Shown: in pieces, positions 1 through 9,027 of the stretch
Layout of the letters: every line of letters starts with the position of its first letter
How positions within the stretch are numbered: the first letter of the stretch is position 1
Assembly (NCBI GenBank): GCA_002431395.1
Contig: DJEU01000059.1
Span: 11,949-75,948 of the forward strand
DNA length: 64,000 bases
Source of the DNA: Lachnoclostridium sp. UBA5890
Lineage (GTDB): Bacteria > Bacillota > Clostridia > Lachnospirales > Lachnospiraceae
Reading direction: 5' to 3'
Made by a program: the position numbers and the translations under genes
The notes under the pieces: model-generated
What the model was told of the DNA's origin: nothing
The model's input: only the letters and a program-made list of their open reading frames with translations
The model's database searches: none

Positions 1-2
1 AG

Positions 3-122
3 GCGCGGTTTAAAAAATTGGATGAAACCATTCGTACATTACAAAAAGCAAGGCAGGAGGCAGCCATCGCTTCGATGGAAGAAAAAAATTCGAAAAAGAA
101 AAAGCGGCTTTTTAAACGCTGA
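3..122 (+). CDS. C-terminal end of an unidentified protein (partial)
   Basis: An open frame enters from the left edge and stops at TGA 120-122, giving about 39 residues. The tail is rich in Lys, Glu and Arg and looks helical (a LDETIRTLQKARQEA stretch), ending in a cluster of Lys and Arg. That is all that can be seen, so no function is proposed. Its upstream part lies outside the window. Confidence 0.55.
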   Translation, partial: ARFKKLDETIRTLQKARQEAAIASMEEKNSKKKKRLFKR

Positions 123-128
123 GTAAAA

Positions 129-150
129 TTTACGAAAAATTTTTCGTAAA
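129..150. promoter_or_regulatory. Perfect 22-bp palindrome upstream of the BIG2 gene
   Basis: The 22 bases form an exact inverted repeat (TTTACGAAAAA and its complement). They sit just after the stop of the partial gene and 25 bp before the -35 box at 175. As RNA it would be an A/U-rich hairpin followed by a poor T tract, so it could be a weak terminator. As DNA it could be an operator. The sequence does not decide between these. Confidence 0.4.
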
Positions 151-174
151 TCGAGAATTTTTTGTGATAAGTGC

Positions 175-203
175 TTGCATTCTTATTGTTTAAATGTTAT
201 AAT
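175..203 (+). promoter_or_regulatory. Sigma-A promoter of the BIG2 protein gene
   Basis: TTGCAT (175-180), a 17-bp spacer and TATAAT (198-203) match the vegetative consensus well. The 5' leader to the start codon at 274 is about 65 nt. Confidence 0.75.
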
Positions 204-273
204 GTTTTCACAATATTGCCGTGCGTATTTGTCGGTTTTCACAAATATGGACGCTAAAATTAAAGGAGGAAGA

Positions 274-1209
274 ATGTTTATGTTCTCAAAAGTATCAAAG
301 AAAATTGTAGCAGCAACATTGGCAGTAGCAGTAACTGTTTCATGCGCTAGCATTGCTGATACAAAAGACGCATCTGCAGCAGCAAAATTGAGCAAAAAAT
401 CACTCAGCATGACTGTTGGCGGAAAAGATGTTAAATTGAAAGCAAGCGCAAAAGCAAAATGGTCTACAAGCAACAAACAGGTTGCAACCGTTAAAGGTAA
501 AGGTAAGACCGGTACAGTTACAGCAGTAGGTAAAGGTTCTTGTACAATTACAGCAAAAGTTGGAAAGGAAAAACTTTCTTGCAAAGTTAAAGTAGCTGCA
601 GCTAAAGCTGGTACAGTAATTTATGACCTTGCAAAAGAGACAGGATCTAATGCGGAGACTGGTGAGTCTTGGGCAGCACCTATAAAATGTCCTTACAGCT
701 CATTCAAGTACAGCAGTTTCTCTATGTGGCTCTGCCGTGCAACATTCTATGATCCAGCAAATGGTGGTAAAGACTACAGAGGTAAAAAGATCAACTGTTC
801 TGTAACAGTTAAGAACTCCGGTAAAAACGACCTTGCTGAACTTGGTTTCTGCTTCAACTACACCAAAGGTGGAAGCGACGGATCTTATCCATTTGCATTC
901 CATGTAATCGATTCTAAGTTGAGAGCTAAAATCGCTAAGAAAGCTGGTAAGAAATGGACTCTTGCTCAGGTTAAGAAAGACAAACAGCACAAACATGCAA
1001 CAGTTAAAGAAGGAAAGATTAAGAAAGGTAAGACATATACTTACAACTTCTCTTTCACAATCCCAGCTGATGCTATGAACGGTGATAAAGATTCCGAGAC
1101 AGGTTTGAACTACCCAATCATGTTCTTCATTCCTAACTTGAAAGATAACTCACCTTATCAGACAGGTGACCAGATTACAGTATTGAAAGCTAAATTTACT
1201 GTAGCATAA
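274..1209 (+). CDS. Secreted protein with a BIG2 Ig-like domain
   Basis: The 311-residue protein begins with a signal peptide (Lys-rich start, then an Ala/Val-rich core, about residues 1-36). Residues about 37-108 form a bacterial Ig-like (BIG2) domain with the typical W-S-T-S-N and V-T-A-V-G-K-G-S-C-T-I pattern, as in many secreted Clostridia proteins. The remaining 200 residues look beta-rich and basic; I do not recognise them, but a carbohydrate-binding role is possible. The start follows AAAGGAGGA at 262-270. ATG 274 is close to this site and ATG 280 is an alternative; an upstream in-frame ATG at 175 lies in the promoter and is rejected. The gene is monocistronic: own promoter, strong terminator at 1244. 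The BIG2-type N-terminus resembles that of the GH10 xylanase at 16016, suggesting a shared surface role. Confidence 0.8.
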   Translation: MFMFSKVSKKIVAATLAVAVTVSCASIADTKDASAAAKLSKKSLSMTVGGKDVKLKASAKAKWSTSNKQVATVKGKGKTGTVTAVGKGSCTITAKVGKEKLSCKVKVAAAKAGTVIYDLAKETGSNAETGESWAAPIKCPYSSFKYSSFSMWLCRATFYDPANGGKDYRGKKINCSVTVKNSGKNDLAELGFCFNYTKGGSDGSYPFAFHVIDSKLRAKIAKKAGKKWTLAQVKKDKQHKHATVKEGKIKKGKTYTYNFSFTIPADAMNGDKDSETGLNYPIMFFIPNLKDNSPYQTGDQITVLKAKFTVA

Positions 1210-1243
1210 TTTGGTTTACCGAATCTAATTTAAGAACATAATC

Positions 1244-1277
1244 AAAGAGACTGTGCTTTATGCACAGTCTCTTTTTT
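1244..1277 (+). terminator. Intrinsic terminator after the BIG2 gene
   Basis: A perfect 13-bp stem (1244-1256 with 1262-1274) with a 5-nt loop is followed by a run of T. It ends the BIG2 transcript. The A-rich left arm may also stop the convergent amylase transcript. Confidence 0.9.
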
Positions 1278-1312
1278 GGGAAAAAATCTTTTTCAAGGGA
1301 ATAAGTCCGCCT

Positions 1313-2662
1313 CTATTTCTCCGGAATCCAGATCTCGCCGGAGCAAGCCGGCAGTGTGATGTTCAGCATGCCATTTTCCGGTGTTACGGTTTTGCCGGAC
1401 AGGGCGCCGGTGTAGGAAGCGGCGGAAGCGTTGCGGACGGAAAGAAAAGCTTCGTTTTCGTCATTGTTCACGGTTACGATCACGGAAGTGTCATCCTTGG
1501 TGCGGCTGAACGCATATTGACGGTTTGTCAGCAAAAGTTCCTGATAACTGCCGTGAGATAATGCTTTTGTTTCCTGTCGAGCTTTACCAAGTTTTGAAAT
1601 AAGTTCCACACGTTTTTGTGCATCTGCATTTTCATCAAAATCGGAAAGCGTGAGATGCGGGCGAAGAGAATCGTCTGATCCATTTTCTTTTCGACCTTCG
1701 ATTCCAAATTCGGAACCGTAGTACAGGGAAGGGATTCCCGGTAATGTGTATAAAAGAATATGAACCGGTGTAAAATGTTCTTTCGCATTCAGTTTCGTAT
1801 AGATACGCTCGACATCATGGTTGTCCACAAAATTGTATAATTTCAGAGAGTCCGAATGGTTGGACAACATTTGATGCAGATAATTTACAGTATGTGCGAT
1901 CTCGAAATAATTGTGGTCGTTGTGACCGGAGAACAGTGCTTTGTGAAGCTGGTAGTTTGTAACCGAATGCAACATGTCGCCACCGACCCAGCGGCCGTAA
2001 TCTCCGTGAATCACTTCGCCCATAAGCCAGAATTCCGGTTTTACTTCATTGGCAGTTTGTCGGAGAGCTTTCATGAAATCAAAATCCAAAACGTCTGCAG
2101 CATCAAGGCGGATGCCATCAATATCAAACTCACTTACCCAGAAACGAATCACATCGCAGATATAATCTTTTACTGCCGGATTGCGCTGGTTCAATTTAAC
2201 AAGCAGATTGTAACCCCCCCAGTTTTCGTAGGAAAACCCGTCGTTGTATTCATTGTTTCCGCTAAAGTTGACATTGCAGTACCAGTCAAGATAGGAGGAA
2301 GATTCACGGTTTTTCAAAATATCCCGGAAGGCGAAAAAGTCACGACCGGTGTGGTTAAATACACCATCAAATATAACGTGTACATTTTTCTCATGACAAT
2401 AGGTTACAAAATTTTTTAAATCTTCATTGGTGCCAAGACGGCAGTCCAGTTTTTTATAATCCGTAGTCTCATATCCGTGACCGACCGATTCGAAGAGTGG
2501 ACCGATGTACAAGGCATTGCAGCCGAGGGATATCAGATGGTCAACCCAAGGGAGGCAGTCGTTCAGACGGTGAGAGATACCTTCGTACGTATTTTGCTTT
2601 TCAGCACCACAAAGTCCAAGTGGATAAATGTGGTAAAAAATTGCTTCATCATACCAAGCCAT
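1313..2662 (-). CDS. Intracellular alpha-amylase family protein (GH13)
   Basis: The 449-residue protein has the four conserved GH13 regions: DGVFNH (99-104), GIRLDAADV with nucleophile Asp187, GEVI with acid/base Glu216, and FVDNHD ending at Asp283. All catalytic residues are present. It has no signal peptide, so it should act in the cytoplasm on imported malto-oligosaccharides, in the style of neopullulanase or cyclomaltodextrinase, though it lacks the usual N-terminal domain of that group. The start at 2662 is chosen because AAAAGGAGA precedes it by about 8 nt; the frame stays open further upstream but without a ribosome site. It is alone on this strand, divergent from the adaptor operon, and may be controlled through the palindrome at 2689-2710. 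Exact substrate is not known. Confidence 0.88.
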   Translation of the reverse strand: MAWYDEAIFYHIYPLGLCGAEKQNTYEGISHRLNDCLPWVDHLISLGCNALYIGPLFESVGHGYETTDYKKLDCRLGTNEDLKNFVTYCHEKNVHVIFDGVFNHTGRDFFAFRDILKNRESSSYLDWYCNVNFSGNNEYNDGFSYENWGGYNLLVKLNQRNPAVKDYICDVIRFWVSEFDIDGIRLDAADVLDFDFMKALRQTANEVKPEFWLMGEVIHGDYGRWVGGDMLHSVTNYQLHKALFSGHNDHNYFEIAHTVNYLHQMLSNHSDSLKLYNFVDNHDVERIYTKLNAKEHFTPVHILLYTLPGIPSLYYGSEFGIEGRKENGSDDSLRPHLTLSDFDENADAQKRVELISKLGKARQETKALSHGSYQELLLTNRQYAFSRTKDDTSVIVTVNNDENEAFLSVRNASAASYTGALSGKTVTPENGMLNITLPACSGEIWIPEK

Positions 2663-2688
2663 AATTTTGTCTCCTTTTCCAAAGTATT

Positions 2689-2723
2689 TCTGCCGGAATA
2701 TTCTGGCAGACAATCTTATTATA
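2689..2723 (-). promoter_or_regulatory. Amylase promoter -10 box and overlapping palindrome
   Basis: On the minus strand a TATAAT box occupies 2723-2718. Directly downstream, at the expected transcription start, is a 22-bp near-perfect palindrome (2689-2710; TCTGCC/GGCAGA arms, one mismatch pair). Its position is ideal for a repressor operator, or it may be a 5' hairpin. The -35 box is not convincing. Confidence 0.5.
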
Positions 2724-2793
2724 CTACATTTTTGATAAAAAAGTGATTTTAATTTCATTTTAATTAAATTTGTTATAATTCTTATATCATAAT

Positions 2794-2822
2794 TTGTGTT
2801 TCGTGTTTCATTGTGTTATACT
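2794..2822 (+). promoter_or_regulatory. Promoter of the adaptor/ABC efflux operon
   Basis: TTGTGT (2794-2799), 17 bp and TATACT (2817-2822) lie about 42 bp upstream of the GTG start at 2864. This is the only good promoter seen before the operon of six genes. Confidence 0.6.
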
Positions 2823-2863
2823 GAAAAAAGAGAATAACGTTATGATAGAATGGAGGAAGACGA

Positions 2864-3895
2864 GTGAAGAGAAGGTTATTGTTGGCGGCCGGCGTAGCAT
2901 TTTCGATGTGTCTGACCGGATGTGGGATTCTGCCCACAGAGGAAGAATTTGATGCGGCACCGGTGGTAAAAGAATATGAGGGTGCCAGTTTCAATAAAGT
3001 AGCTGTCACACGGGGAACATTGGCAAAAACAGAGGAGATTTCCGGAAAATATAAAGGAACCGTCAAAGAAGATATTGAACCCGACGGCGCGAGCGTGATC
3101 AAGAAGATTTATGTTAAAAAAGGCGACCGCGTGAAAGCCGGGGATGTTATCATGCAGTATGAACTGCCGGGAAGTGAAAAAACTTTGAAGGAGTCCAATG
3201 AAAAAATTGCGAAAACGGAGCTGCAGATCAAGCAGGCGAAAGAACTTATGACTCTGGAAGTAGAAAAACAGAAAAAAACCGGTGGTGGAAAAAGCGAGAT
3301 TGAAAATGCAAAAAATCAATACGAACAGCAGATCAAAGCCTTGGAATCCAGTCTGGAACTTTTGAAAATGGATGCGAAAATTGCAAAAGAAGAGATCAAA
3401 GATGAACAGATCACGGCATCGGTAAACGGCGTAGTGACGTATGTTGACAGCAAGGCCGAGGGTACATATGGAACCGAGGGTGAGGCAGCAGTCAAGATCG
3501 AAGGAAAGAAAAAGAACCGCTTTGAGGCAAACAGCAAATATGCTTCGCATTGTAAAGAGGGCGATATCGTTACGATTGAAGTGAAAGGCCAGGAATACAA
3601 GGTGACGATAAAACGGGATAAAGAATCTACCGATTCGGTTTATTTTTATCCAAAGACAAAATTGAATTTGGAAGATGGAACGGTGTGCTCCTATCAGGTG
3701 GTATTGAAAGAGCGCAAAGATATATTGTATCTGCCGTCGTCGATCGTGTATTCGATGGGTGACAAACATGTGGTGTACTATGAAGATGCCAATGGTTTGA
3801 AATCGACAAAAGAAGTTTCAGTGGGCGAGACAATTGATAACTTTATTGAGATTACGGGCGGTTTGGAAGAAAACGAGCAAGTGATAGCGAATTAG
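2864..3895 (+). CDS. Lipoprotein adaptor 1 of an ABC efflux system (HlyD/RND-type)
   Basis: The 343-residue protein starts with a lipoprotein signal ending in LTGC (Cys20), so it is anchored outside the membrane. A split biotinyl-lipoyl domain (about 70-105 and 180-215, with KKGDRVKAGD typical of the first half) flanks a coiled-coil hairpin (about 105-175). A beta-barrel and membrane-proximal region follow. This is the membrane fusion/adaptor fold that pairs with MacB-like ABC transporters in Gram-positives. The start is GTG, preceded by TGGAGGAAG at 2851. It is first of three adaptors in a row, 24 bp before the next gene. The partner permease is at 6190. Confidence 0.85.
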   Translation: MKRRLLLAAGVAFSMCLTGCGILPTEEEFDAAPVVKEYEGASFNKVAVTRGTLAKTEEISGKYKGTVKEDIEPDGASVIKKIYVKKGDRVKAGDVIMQYELPGSEKTLKESNEKIAKTELQIKQAKELMTLEVEKQKKTGGGKSEIENAKNQYEQQIKALESSLELLKMDAKIAKEEIKDEQITASVNGVVTYVDSKAEGTYGTEGEAAVKIEGKKKNRFEANSKYASHCKEGDIVTIEVKGQEYKVTIKRDKESTDSVYFYPKTKLNLEDGTVCSYQVVLKERKDILYLPSSIVYSMGDKHVVYYEDANGLKSTKEVSVGETIDNFIEITGGLEENEQVIAN

Positions 3896-3919
3896 GCGAA
3901 GGATTGGAGGTTACATAAA

Positions 3920-5038
3920 GTGAAGAAAAAGATACAGATAGGTGTAGTCCTTTTGGCCGTTTCGATGATGAGCTGCGGCTGTGGAAAATCGGCTCAGAAT
4001 GCCGGAGATGTACCGGAATTGATTGAAGCAGTCGGGGTTGATATGGATACGGCGGTAGTGAAAAAAATGGATCTGAGTGGTGTGACTTCTTTCTCCGCGC
4101 AGATTGTTCCGAAAATTGAAAAGATGGCATTCCTTTCTTCGGGAAGCATCGATCAGATGAAAGTGTCGATCGGAGACAAAGTGAAGAAAGGCCAGCTTCT
4201 TGCCACATTGGCAGGCGGAAGCGGAAAAGTGAAATCGCTCAAGGAAGAGATCGCCTCCCTCAAAGAGACCAATGAGGGGACAAATCAGCAGAGTGAGTAC
4301 GATATCGAGATGTTAGAAGAAAATCTTTCTGATCTGAAAAAGCAGGCAAAGGCTGTGAAAAACAGTAAGCAGAAAAAGGCACTGAAAAATCAGATCGTTG
4401 AGAAAGAGGAAGAGATAAAGATTGCAAAAGTGAAATTGGAGCAGCAGAAAGAATTGCAGCAGCTGGAGATCCGCCAGAAAGAGGCAGATATCAAAGAGGC
4501 ACAGAAGAGCACGAAAAATTCAAAACTGTATTCGACTATAGATGGCGAGGTCATCAGTACAAGCGGCGGAAGCGGTTACATGGTACAGGGAGGAAGCGTG
4601 GCGATCCAGGTTGCGAACATGAATGCTCCTCGCCTGAAGACGGCGTATGTTTCCGATAGCAAACTGGCGAAAGCGAGCAGTTATGTGGCGATTGTAGATG
4701 GAAAAAAATACAAAGTAGAAGTTGAAGAACAGGAAGTGTCAAGACAGGATATCGAGATGGGAAATTATCCGAAAAACAGTTGGTTTGACTTTGTGGCAGA
4801 GCATGTGGACGCGAAAGTCGGCGGCTCGGCGACAATCGAATTGTACACCGATACAGTGAAAGATGCACTTGTCGTACCAGCCAATGCGGTATATCGTTCC
4901 AAAGAAGAATCCTACGTTTATCTGGTAGAAGGTGATGCGAAGACCAAAACCATCGTAAAGACCGGGACCGAAACGGATGCTTACATACAGATTGAAAGTG
5001 GAGTAAAGGAGGGAGATGTAGTCTATGTGGAAGGTTAA
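3920..5038 (+). CDS. Lipoprotein adaptor 2 of an ABC efflux system
   Basis: The 372-residue protein has an N-terminal lipoprotein signal (Lys-rich start, hydrophobic core, then a Cys-containing SMMSCGCG region near residue 20). A lipoyl-type half domain (about 70-100, VSIGDKVKKGQLLATL) is followed by a long charged coiled coil (about 105-200), the second lipoyl half with TIDGEVIST, and a C-terminal barrel with LVVPANAVY, a motif common in this family. GTG start with GGAGG at 3906. Its last 14 bases overlap the start of the third adaptor, so the two are translationally coupled. Confidence 0.85.
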   Translation: MKKKIQIGVVLLAVSMMSCGCGKSAQNAGDVPELIEAVGVDMDTAVVKKMDLSGVTSFSAQIVPKIEKMAFLSSGSIDQMKVSIGDKVKKGQLLATLAGGSGKVKSLKEEIASLKETNEGTNQQSEYDIEMLEENLSDLKKQAKAVKNSKQKKALKNQIVEKEEEIKIAKVKLEQQKELQQLEIRQKEADIKEAQKSTKNSKLYSTIDGEVISTSGGSGYMVQGGSVAIQVANMNAPRLKTAYVSDSKLAKASSYVAIVDGKKYKVEVEEQEVSRQDIEMGNYPKNSWFDFVAEHVDAKVGGSATIELYTDTVKDALVVPANAVYRSKEESYVYLVEGDAKTKTIVKTGTETDAYIQIESGVKEGDVVYVEG

Positions 5039-6173
5039 ATGGATCGGAATCCTGTGCATGACAGCAGCGATTTTGTCAGCATGTGGTTCGGAAAAAAGCC
5101 AGGGGACAGGAGAAGTGCTCCTTTACGAAAACGGCGAAGCGGCATCCGGAAGTGCGGTTTCCCAGGAAGATTACGAGACGACAAAGGTCCGTCAGGAAAC
5201 ATATAAAGAAGAATATTATGATACGGCAGACCTTGATTACACGGATACAGAGACCATTTACATTGATGATGAAGATGCGGTCTTAGATTCCATAAAAGTG
5301 AAAAAAGACCAAAAGGTCAACAAAGGTGATGTGCTTGCCGTGTATCATGTAGAGACGTCGAAGACAAAACTGCAGAAGGAAAAAATTTTAGTGCAGCAGG
5401 CACGTGCCAACTATGAATCCGGCCTCAGCAATCTTCAGAATGCGGTGTCACAGGCGGAAAAAGAACTGGCAACGATCAAAAATGCAGCAGAAAAGAAGAT
5501 CAAACAGTTGGAGATCAAGAAGCAGAAGGAAGAACTTGCCAATTACAAAAAGGGTGAGAAAGAAGTCATTGATCAGGAGAAAAGTTATGCACAGTTAGTA
5601 CGCCGCCAGAATAAGACAAAACTTGTGGCAAAGAAAAGTGGTGTCGTGACTTCCACCGGACGAGAATATGTTGGAGAAGAGATTGATGCTTCGAAAAAAA
5701 TCGTTGAGATGCGGAGCAATAACAAATGGGTTTTGAAAGTAAAAGATCCGGATTCGAAACTGCGTTACAATATGGATGTTTCTGTACGGCTTGGAAAAAA
5801 TATGAAAGACTACCAGCATGAGGTAAAAGGAAAAGTTATCACAGCTACAGACATTACCGGAGTTGGAGAAACTGACGAGGCGGGCGATAATATTGTATAC
5901 GTGGAAGTGTCAAAAACGGATAAACAAAAATACGATTTTGAAAAGACCAATATATACGTCTATGCGATTTCTTTCTCCGTGAAAAATGCACTTGTTGTCG
6001 ATGCAGAAGCCATCAATCAGGAATCTGTGGAGTATACAAATAAACTGTATGTCAATGTGCTGGAAGATGGCAAGATCCACAAACGTTATATCGTAAGTAA
6101 TTACAATACCGAAACAGAGTATCTGGTGGAGCAGGGAGTAAGCGCCGGCCAGACACTTGCGATCATAAGATAG
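5025..6173 (+). CDS. Lipoprotein adaptor 3 of an ABC efflux system
   Basis: The 382-residue protein has a lipobox LSAC near residue 20 and the same layout as its two neighbours: lipoyl half (about 85-115, VKKDQKVNKGDVLAVY), coiled-coil hairpin (about 115-190), second lipoyl half (VAKKSGVVTSTG) and C-terminal barrel. It is more diverged and richer in acidic residues after the lipobox. It starts inside the end of the second adaptor and ends 16 bp before the permease. Having three adaptor genes in one operon is unusual; they may form mixed hexameric tubes or serve alternative assemblies. Confidence 0.82.
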   Translation: MWKVKWIGILCMTAAILSACGSEKSQGTGEVLLYENGEAASGSAVSQEDYETTKVRQETYKEEYYDTADLDYTDTETIYIDDEDAVLDSIKVKKDQKVNKGDVLAVYHVETSKTKLQKEKILVQQARANYESGLSNLQNAVSQAEKELATIKNAAEKKIKQLEIKKQKEELANYKKGEKEVIDQEKSYAQLVRRQNKTKLVAKKSGVVTSTGREYVGEEIDASKKIVEMRSNNKWVLKVKDPDSKLRYNMDVSVRLGKNMKDYQHEVKGKVITATDITGVGETDEAGDNIVYVEVSKTDKQKYDFEKTNIYVYAISFSVKNALVVDAEAINQESVEYTNKLYVNVLEDGKIHKRYIVSNYNTETEYLVEQGVSAGQTLAIIR

Positions 6174-6189
6174 GAGGCGTGGAGAGAAC

Positions 6190-9015
6190 ATGATACGATT
6201 TATAAAACAAAAATTGATACATAAAAAGTGGATGGTTGTCTGCCTCCTGATCGGTAATATTCTGCTGGCGGCGATTGCAAGCAGCAATCCGATGTACCAG
6301 GATGCGGCACTGGAAAAAACATTGAAGTCAAAATACTCGAATTACATCGAGGAGACGAACAAGGACCCAGGTGTAATCGGCTTTAGTTCCATGCTGAATT
6401 CCGGCAAAGCAAACGGCAATGAATTCAAGCAGATGCAGGATACGGCAACCGGGGCGGCGGAACGTCTCGGGGTCGACCAGAAATATCTGGTAAGTTTGTT
6501 TGAGACATCCAAAGTCCGTGGAGAATTTGAGCAGTCCCGCGGAAATAAGACGACGACAAAATCCATGCGTATTGCGATGATGTCAGATATGAAGGACCAT
6601 ATTTCCGTACTTGCCGGCGAGTGTTATGGCGACGAGCGTTTGGAAGATGGAGCCCTTCCGGTTATTCTGAGTCAGCGGGCGATGAGCAAATTGGATGTCG
6701 TTCTCGGTGACGAGATGTCCTTTGAGAAACTGAAAAATGCCGATGGTTCGAATATTAAAGTAAAAATAGTCGGCGTATTTGATGCGAAAGATTATTCGGA
6801 TAATTACTGGGTGCAGAGCCCGAGTGAATATTATCTGGAAGTATTTACCAGCCCCAAATTGTTTGAGAGCATTTTTGTGAATTATGACAAACCGGCATTT
6901 AATATCACCGGGCAGTGGAATCTGGTATACGATTATGAAAGTGTAAGACCGGGACAGGTTAACTCCCTTGTGAAAAACACGGAGACACTTTGCGATGAAG
7001 GCACGACCGGAAGAAATTCGGCAGTAGAAGAGCCGGATTATCTGGCAGTTCTGCGTGATTACCAGACGACGGCGAAGAAGGTGTCGACGACACTTTTGAT
7101 TTTGCAGATTCCGGTACTTGCACTTTTGCTTGCTTTTATCTTTATGATCTCACGGCAGATGCTTGATCTGGAGCAGAATGAGATCGCCCTTTTGAAGAGC
7201 CGTGGAAGCAGCCGCAATCAGATCCTTTTGATCTATACGCTGCAGTCGGCGATTCTTTCGATCGGCAGCAGTATCGTCGGCGTGCCGCTTGGTTTCTTTA
7301 TGACAAAGGCACTCGGCTCGACGAATGGTTTTTTGGAATTTATCCAGAGAAAGGCATTGCACGTCAGTTTAAGCCCAAGTGTATTTTTGTATACTTTGGG
7401 AGCGATTTTAGTTTCCATCGCGGTGATGGTACTTCCGGTATTTAAAGATGCCAATGTCACGATTGTAAATGTAAAACACAGAAATAGTGAAAACAAACAC
7501 AATATATTCAGCAGAGTGTATCTGGATGTGATTTTCCTCGGAATCTCACTGTATGGATTGTACTCCTTTACCGCACGGAAATCCGAGCTGATGACAAGCA
7601 TGCTCGAGGGTGATTCCCTGGATCCGTTTTTGTTCATCTGCTCGTCCGTATTTATCATAAGTGCAAGTCTTGTGGGGCTCCGGCTTCAGCCATTGCTCAT
7701 AAAGATTGTATATTATATTGGAAGAAAATTCTGGCGGCCGGCATTTTTTGCTTCCTTCCTGCAGATTCTCCGTACGCGGAAAAAACAGGGATTTATGATG
7801 GTATTTCTGATGTTTACGGTGTCGCTCGGTATTTTCAATTCGACGGTGGCGCGTACGATATTGTCAAACTCCGAAAAGGGAATCGACTATAGCACCGGAG
7901 CGGATCTCGTACTCCAGCAGCCGTGGGAGGATAATTCCCTTCTGATGCAGTATTATACCGACCTTGAACTGACGTATACCGAACCGGATTTCGGAGTATA
8001 CGAGGGAATGAAGGGCGTTACAGCGGCGACGAAAGTATTTAAAGACGATGAAATAGAAACTTCCTATAAGAGTAAGGAAGGCGGAAATAGTGTTAAGACA
8101 ACACTGATGGGAATCGATACGAAAAGTTTCGGAGAGACGGTGTCGAAGTTCCAGACGGATCTGCTTCCCGTACATATCAACCGTTACCTCAATTCGATGG
8201 CGACACGCGCGGATGCGGTGCTTTTGAGTATGAACTATCATACAAACTACGGGGTGCGTCTTGGCGATACGATTACCTATACAAACGAGGAAGGTGTCGA
8301 AGCACAGGGCGTGGTATTTGGCTTTGTGGACTATTTCCCGAGTTATATCGAGACAACGCATTCGCTCAATGAAGAAAATAAACTTGTTTCGACTGAGAAC
8401 TACCTGATCGTAGCGAATCTGGCACAGGTTCAGCAGAACTTTGGTCTGCGACCATATCAGGTATGGCTGAAAACGGATGGAAGTTCACGTTTTATCTATG
8501 ATTACGCGAAGAAAAACAATATTACGTATACGACATTCGAAGATGCAAATGCCAAGAAAGTGGAAGTGAAAAATGATGCTTTGTTCCAGGGGACCAATGG
8601 TATCCTTACGATGAGCTTTATCATTATTTTGATCTTGTGCTGCACCGGATTTTTGATCTACTGGATCTTGTCAATCCGCCAGCGTGAATTGCTTTTTGGT
8701 GTATTTCGTGCGATGGGTATGTCAAAACGTGAGATTATTCAAATGCTGATCAATGAGCAGATTTTCAGTTCCGGCATCTCGATCGTGATCGGTACCGTGA
8801 TCGGACTGCTGGCATCGAAGATGTTTGTACCGCTTGTGCAGATCTTCTATGCATCGACCGATCAGGCAATTCCGCTTGAAGTGGTCAATGAGACACTTGA
8901 TATGGTGCGTCTGTTCAGTATCATTGGTATTGTTATTGTGGTATGTATGGTTGTGCTTGGAAAACTGATCTCGAAGATCAACATTTCACAGGCATTGAAA
9001 CTTGGCGAAGATTAA
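6190..9015 (+). CDS. Large double FtsX-type ABC permease
   Basis: The 941-residue membrane protein has one N-terminal segment (14-32), a large extracytoplasmic domain, a first FtsX core (segments from about 295 to 415) and further segments at about 445-560. A second extracytoplasmic domain follows, then a final FtsX core (about 800-935). Two coupling motifs are visible, ALLKSRGSSRNQI near 334 and FGVFRAMGMSKREI near 835, so one chain carries both halves of the transporter. FtsX/MacB-type permeases of this kind act by mechanotransmission, moving peptides, lipids or antibiotics with adaptor proteins. The two adjacent ATPases would energise it. The substrate cannot be told from sequence. AGGAGG lies upstream of ATG 6190. 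Confidence 0.87.
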   Translation: MIRFIKQKLIHKKWMVVCLLIGNILLAAIASSNPMYQDAALEKTLKSKYSNYIEETNKDPGVIGFSSMLNSGKANGNEFKQMQDTATGAAERLGVDQKYLVSLFETSKVRGEFEQSRGNKTTTKSMRIAMMSDMKDHISVLAGECYGDERLEDGALPVILSQRAMSKLDVVLGDEMSFEKLKNADGSNIKVKIVGVFDAKDYSDNYWVQSPSEYYLEVFTSPKLFESIFVNYDKPAFNITGQWNLVYDYESVRPGQVNSLVKNTETLCDEGTTGRNSAVEEPDYLAVLRDYQTTAKKVSTTLLILQIPVLALLLAFIFMISRQMLDLEQNEIALLKSRGSSRNQILLIYTLQSAILSIGSSIVGVPLGFFMTKALGSTNGFLEFIQRKALHVSLSPSVFLYTLGAILVSIAVMVLPVFKDANVTIVNVKHRNSENKHNIFSRVYLDVIFLGISLYGLYSFTARKSELMTSMLEGDSLDPFLFICSSVFIISASLVGLRLQPLLIKIVYYIGRKFWRPAFFASFLQILRTRKKQGFMMVFLMFTVSLGIFNSTVARTILSNSEKGIDYSTGADLVLQQPWEDNSLLMQYYTDLELTYTEPDFGVYEGMKGVTAATKVFKDDEIETSYKSKEGGNSVKTTLMGIDTKSFGETVSKFQTDLLPVHINRYLNSMATRADAVLLSMNYHTNYGVRLGDTITYTNEEGVEAQGVVFGFVDYFPSYIETTHSLNEENKLVSTENYLIVANLAQVQQNFGLRPYQVWLKTDGSSRFIYDYAKKNNITYTTFEDANAKKVEVKNDALFQGTNGILTMSFIIILILCCTGFLIYWILSIRQRELLFGVFRAMGMSKREIIQMLINEQIFSSGISIVIGTVIGLLASKMFVPLVQIFYASTDQAIPLEVVNETLDMVRLFSIIGIVIVVCMVVLGKLISKINISQALKLGED

Positions 9016-9027
9016 GGGAGGACAGCG

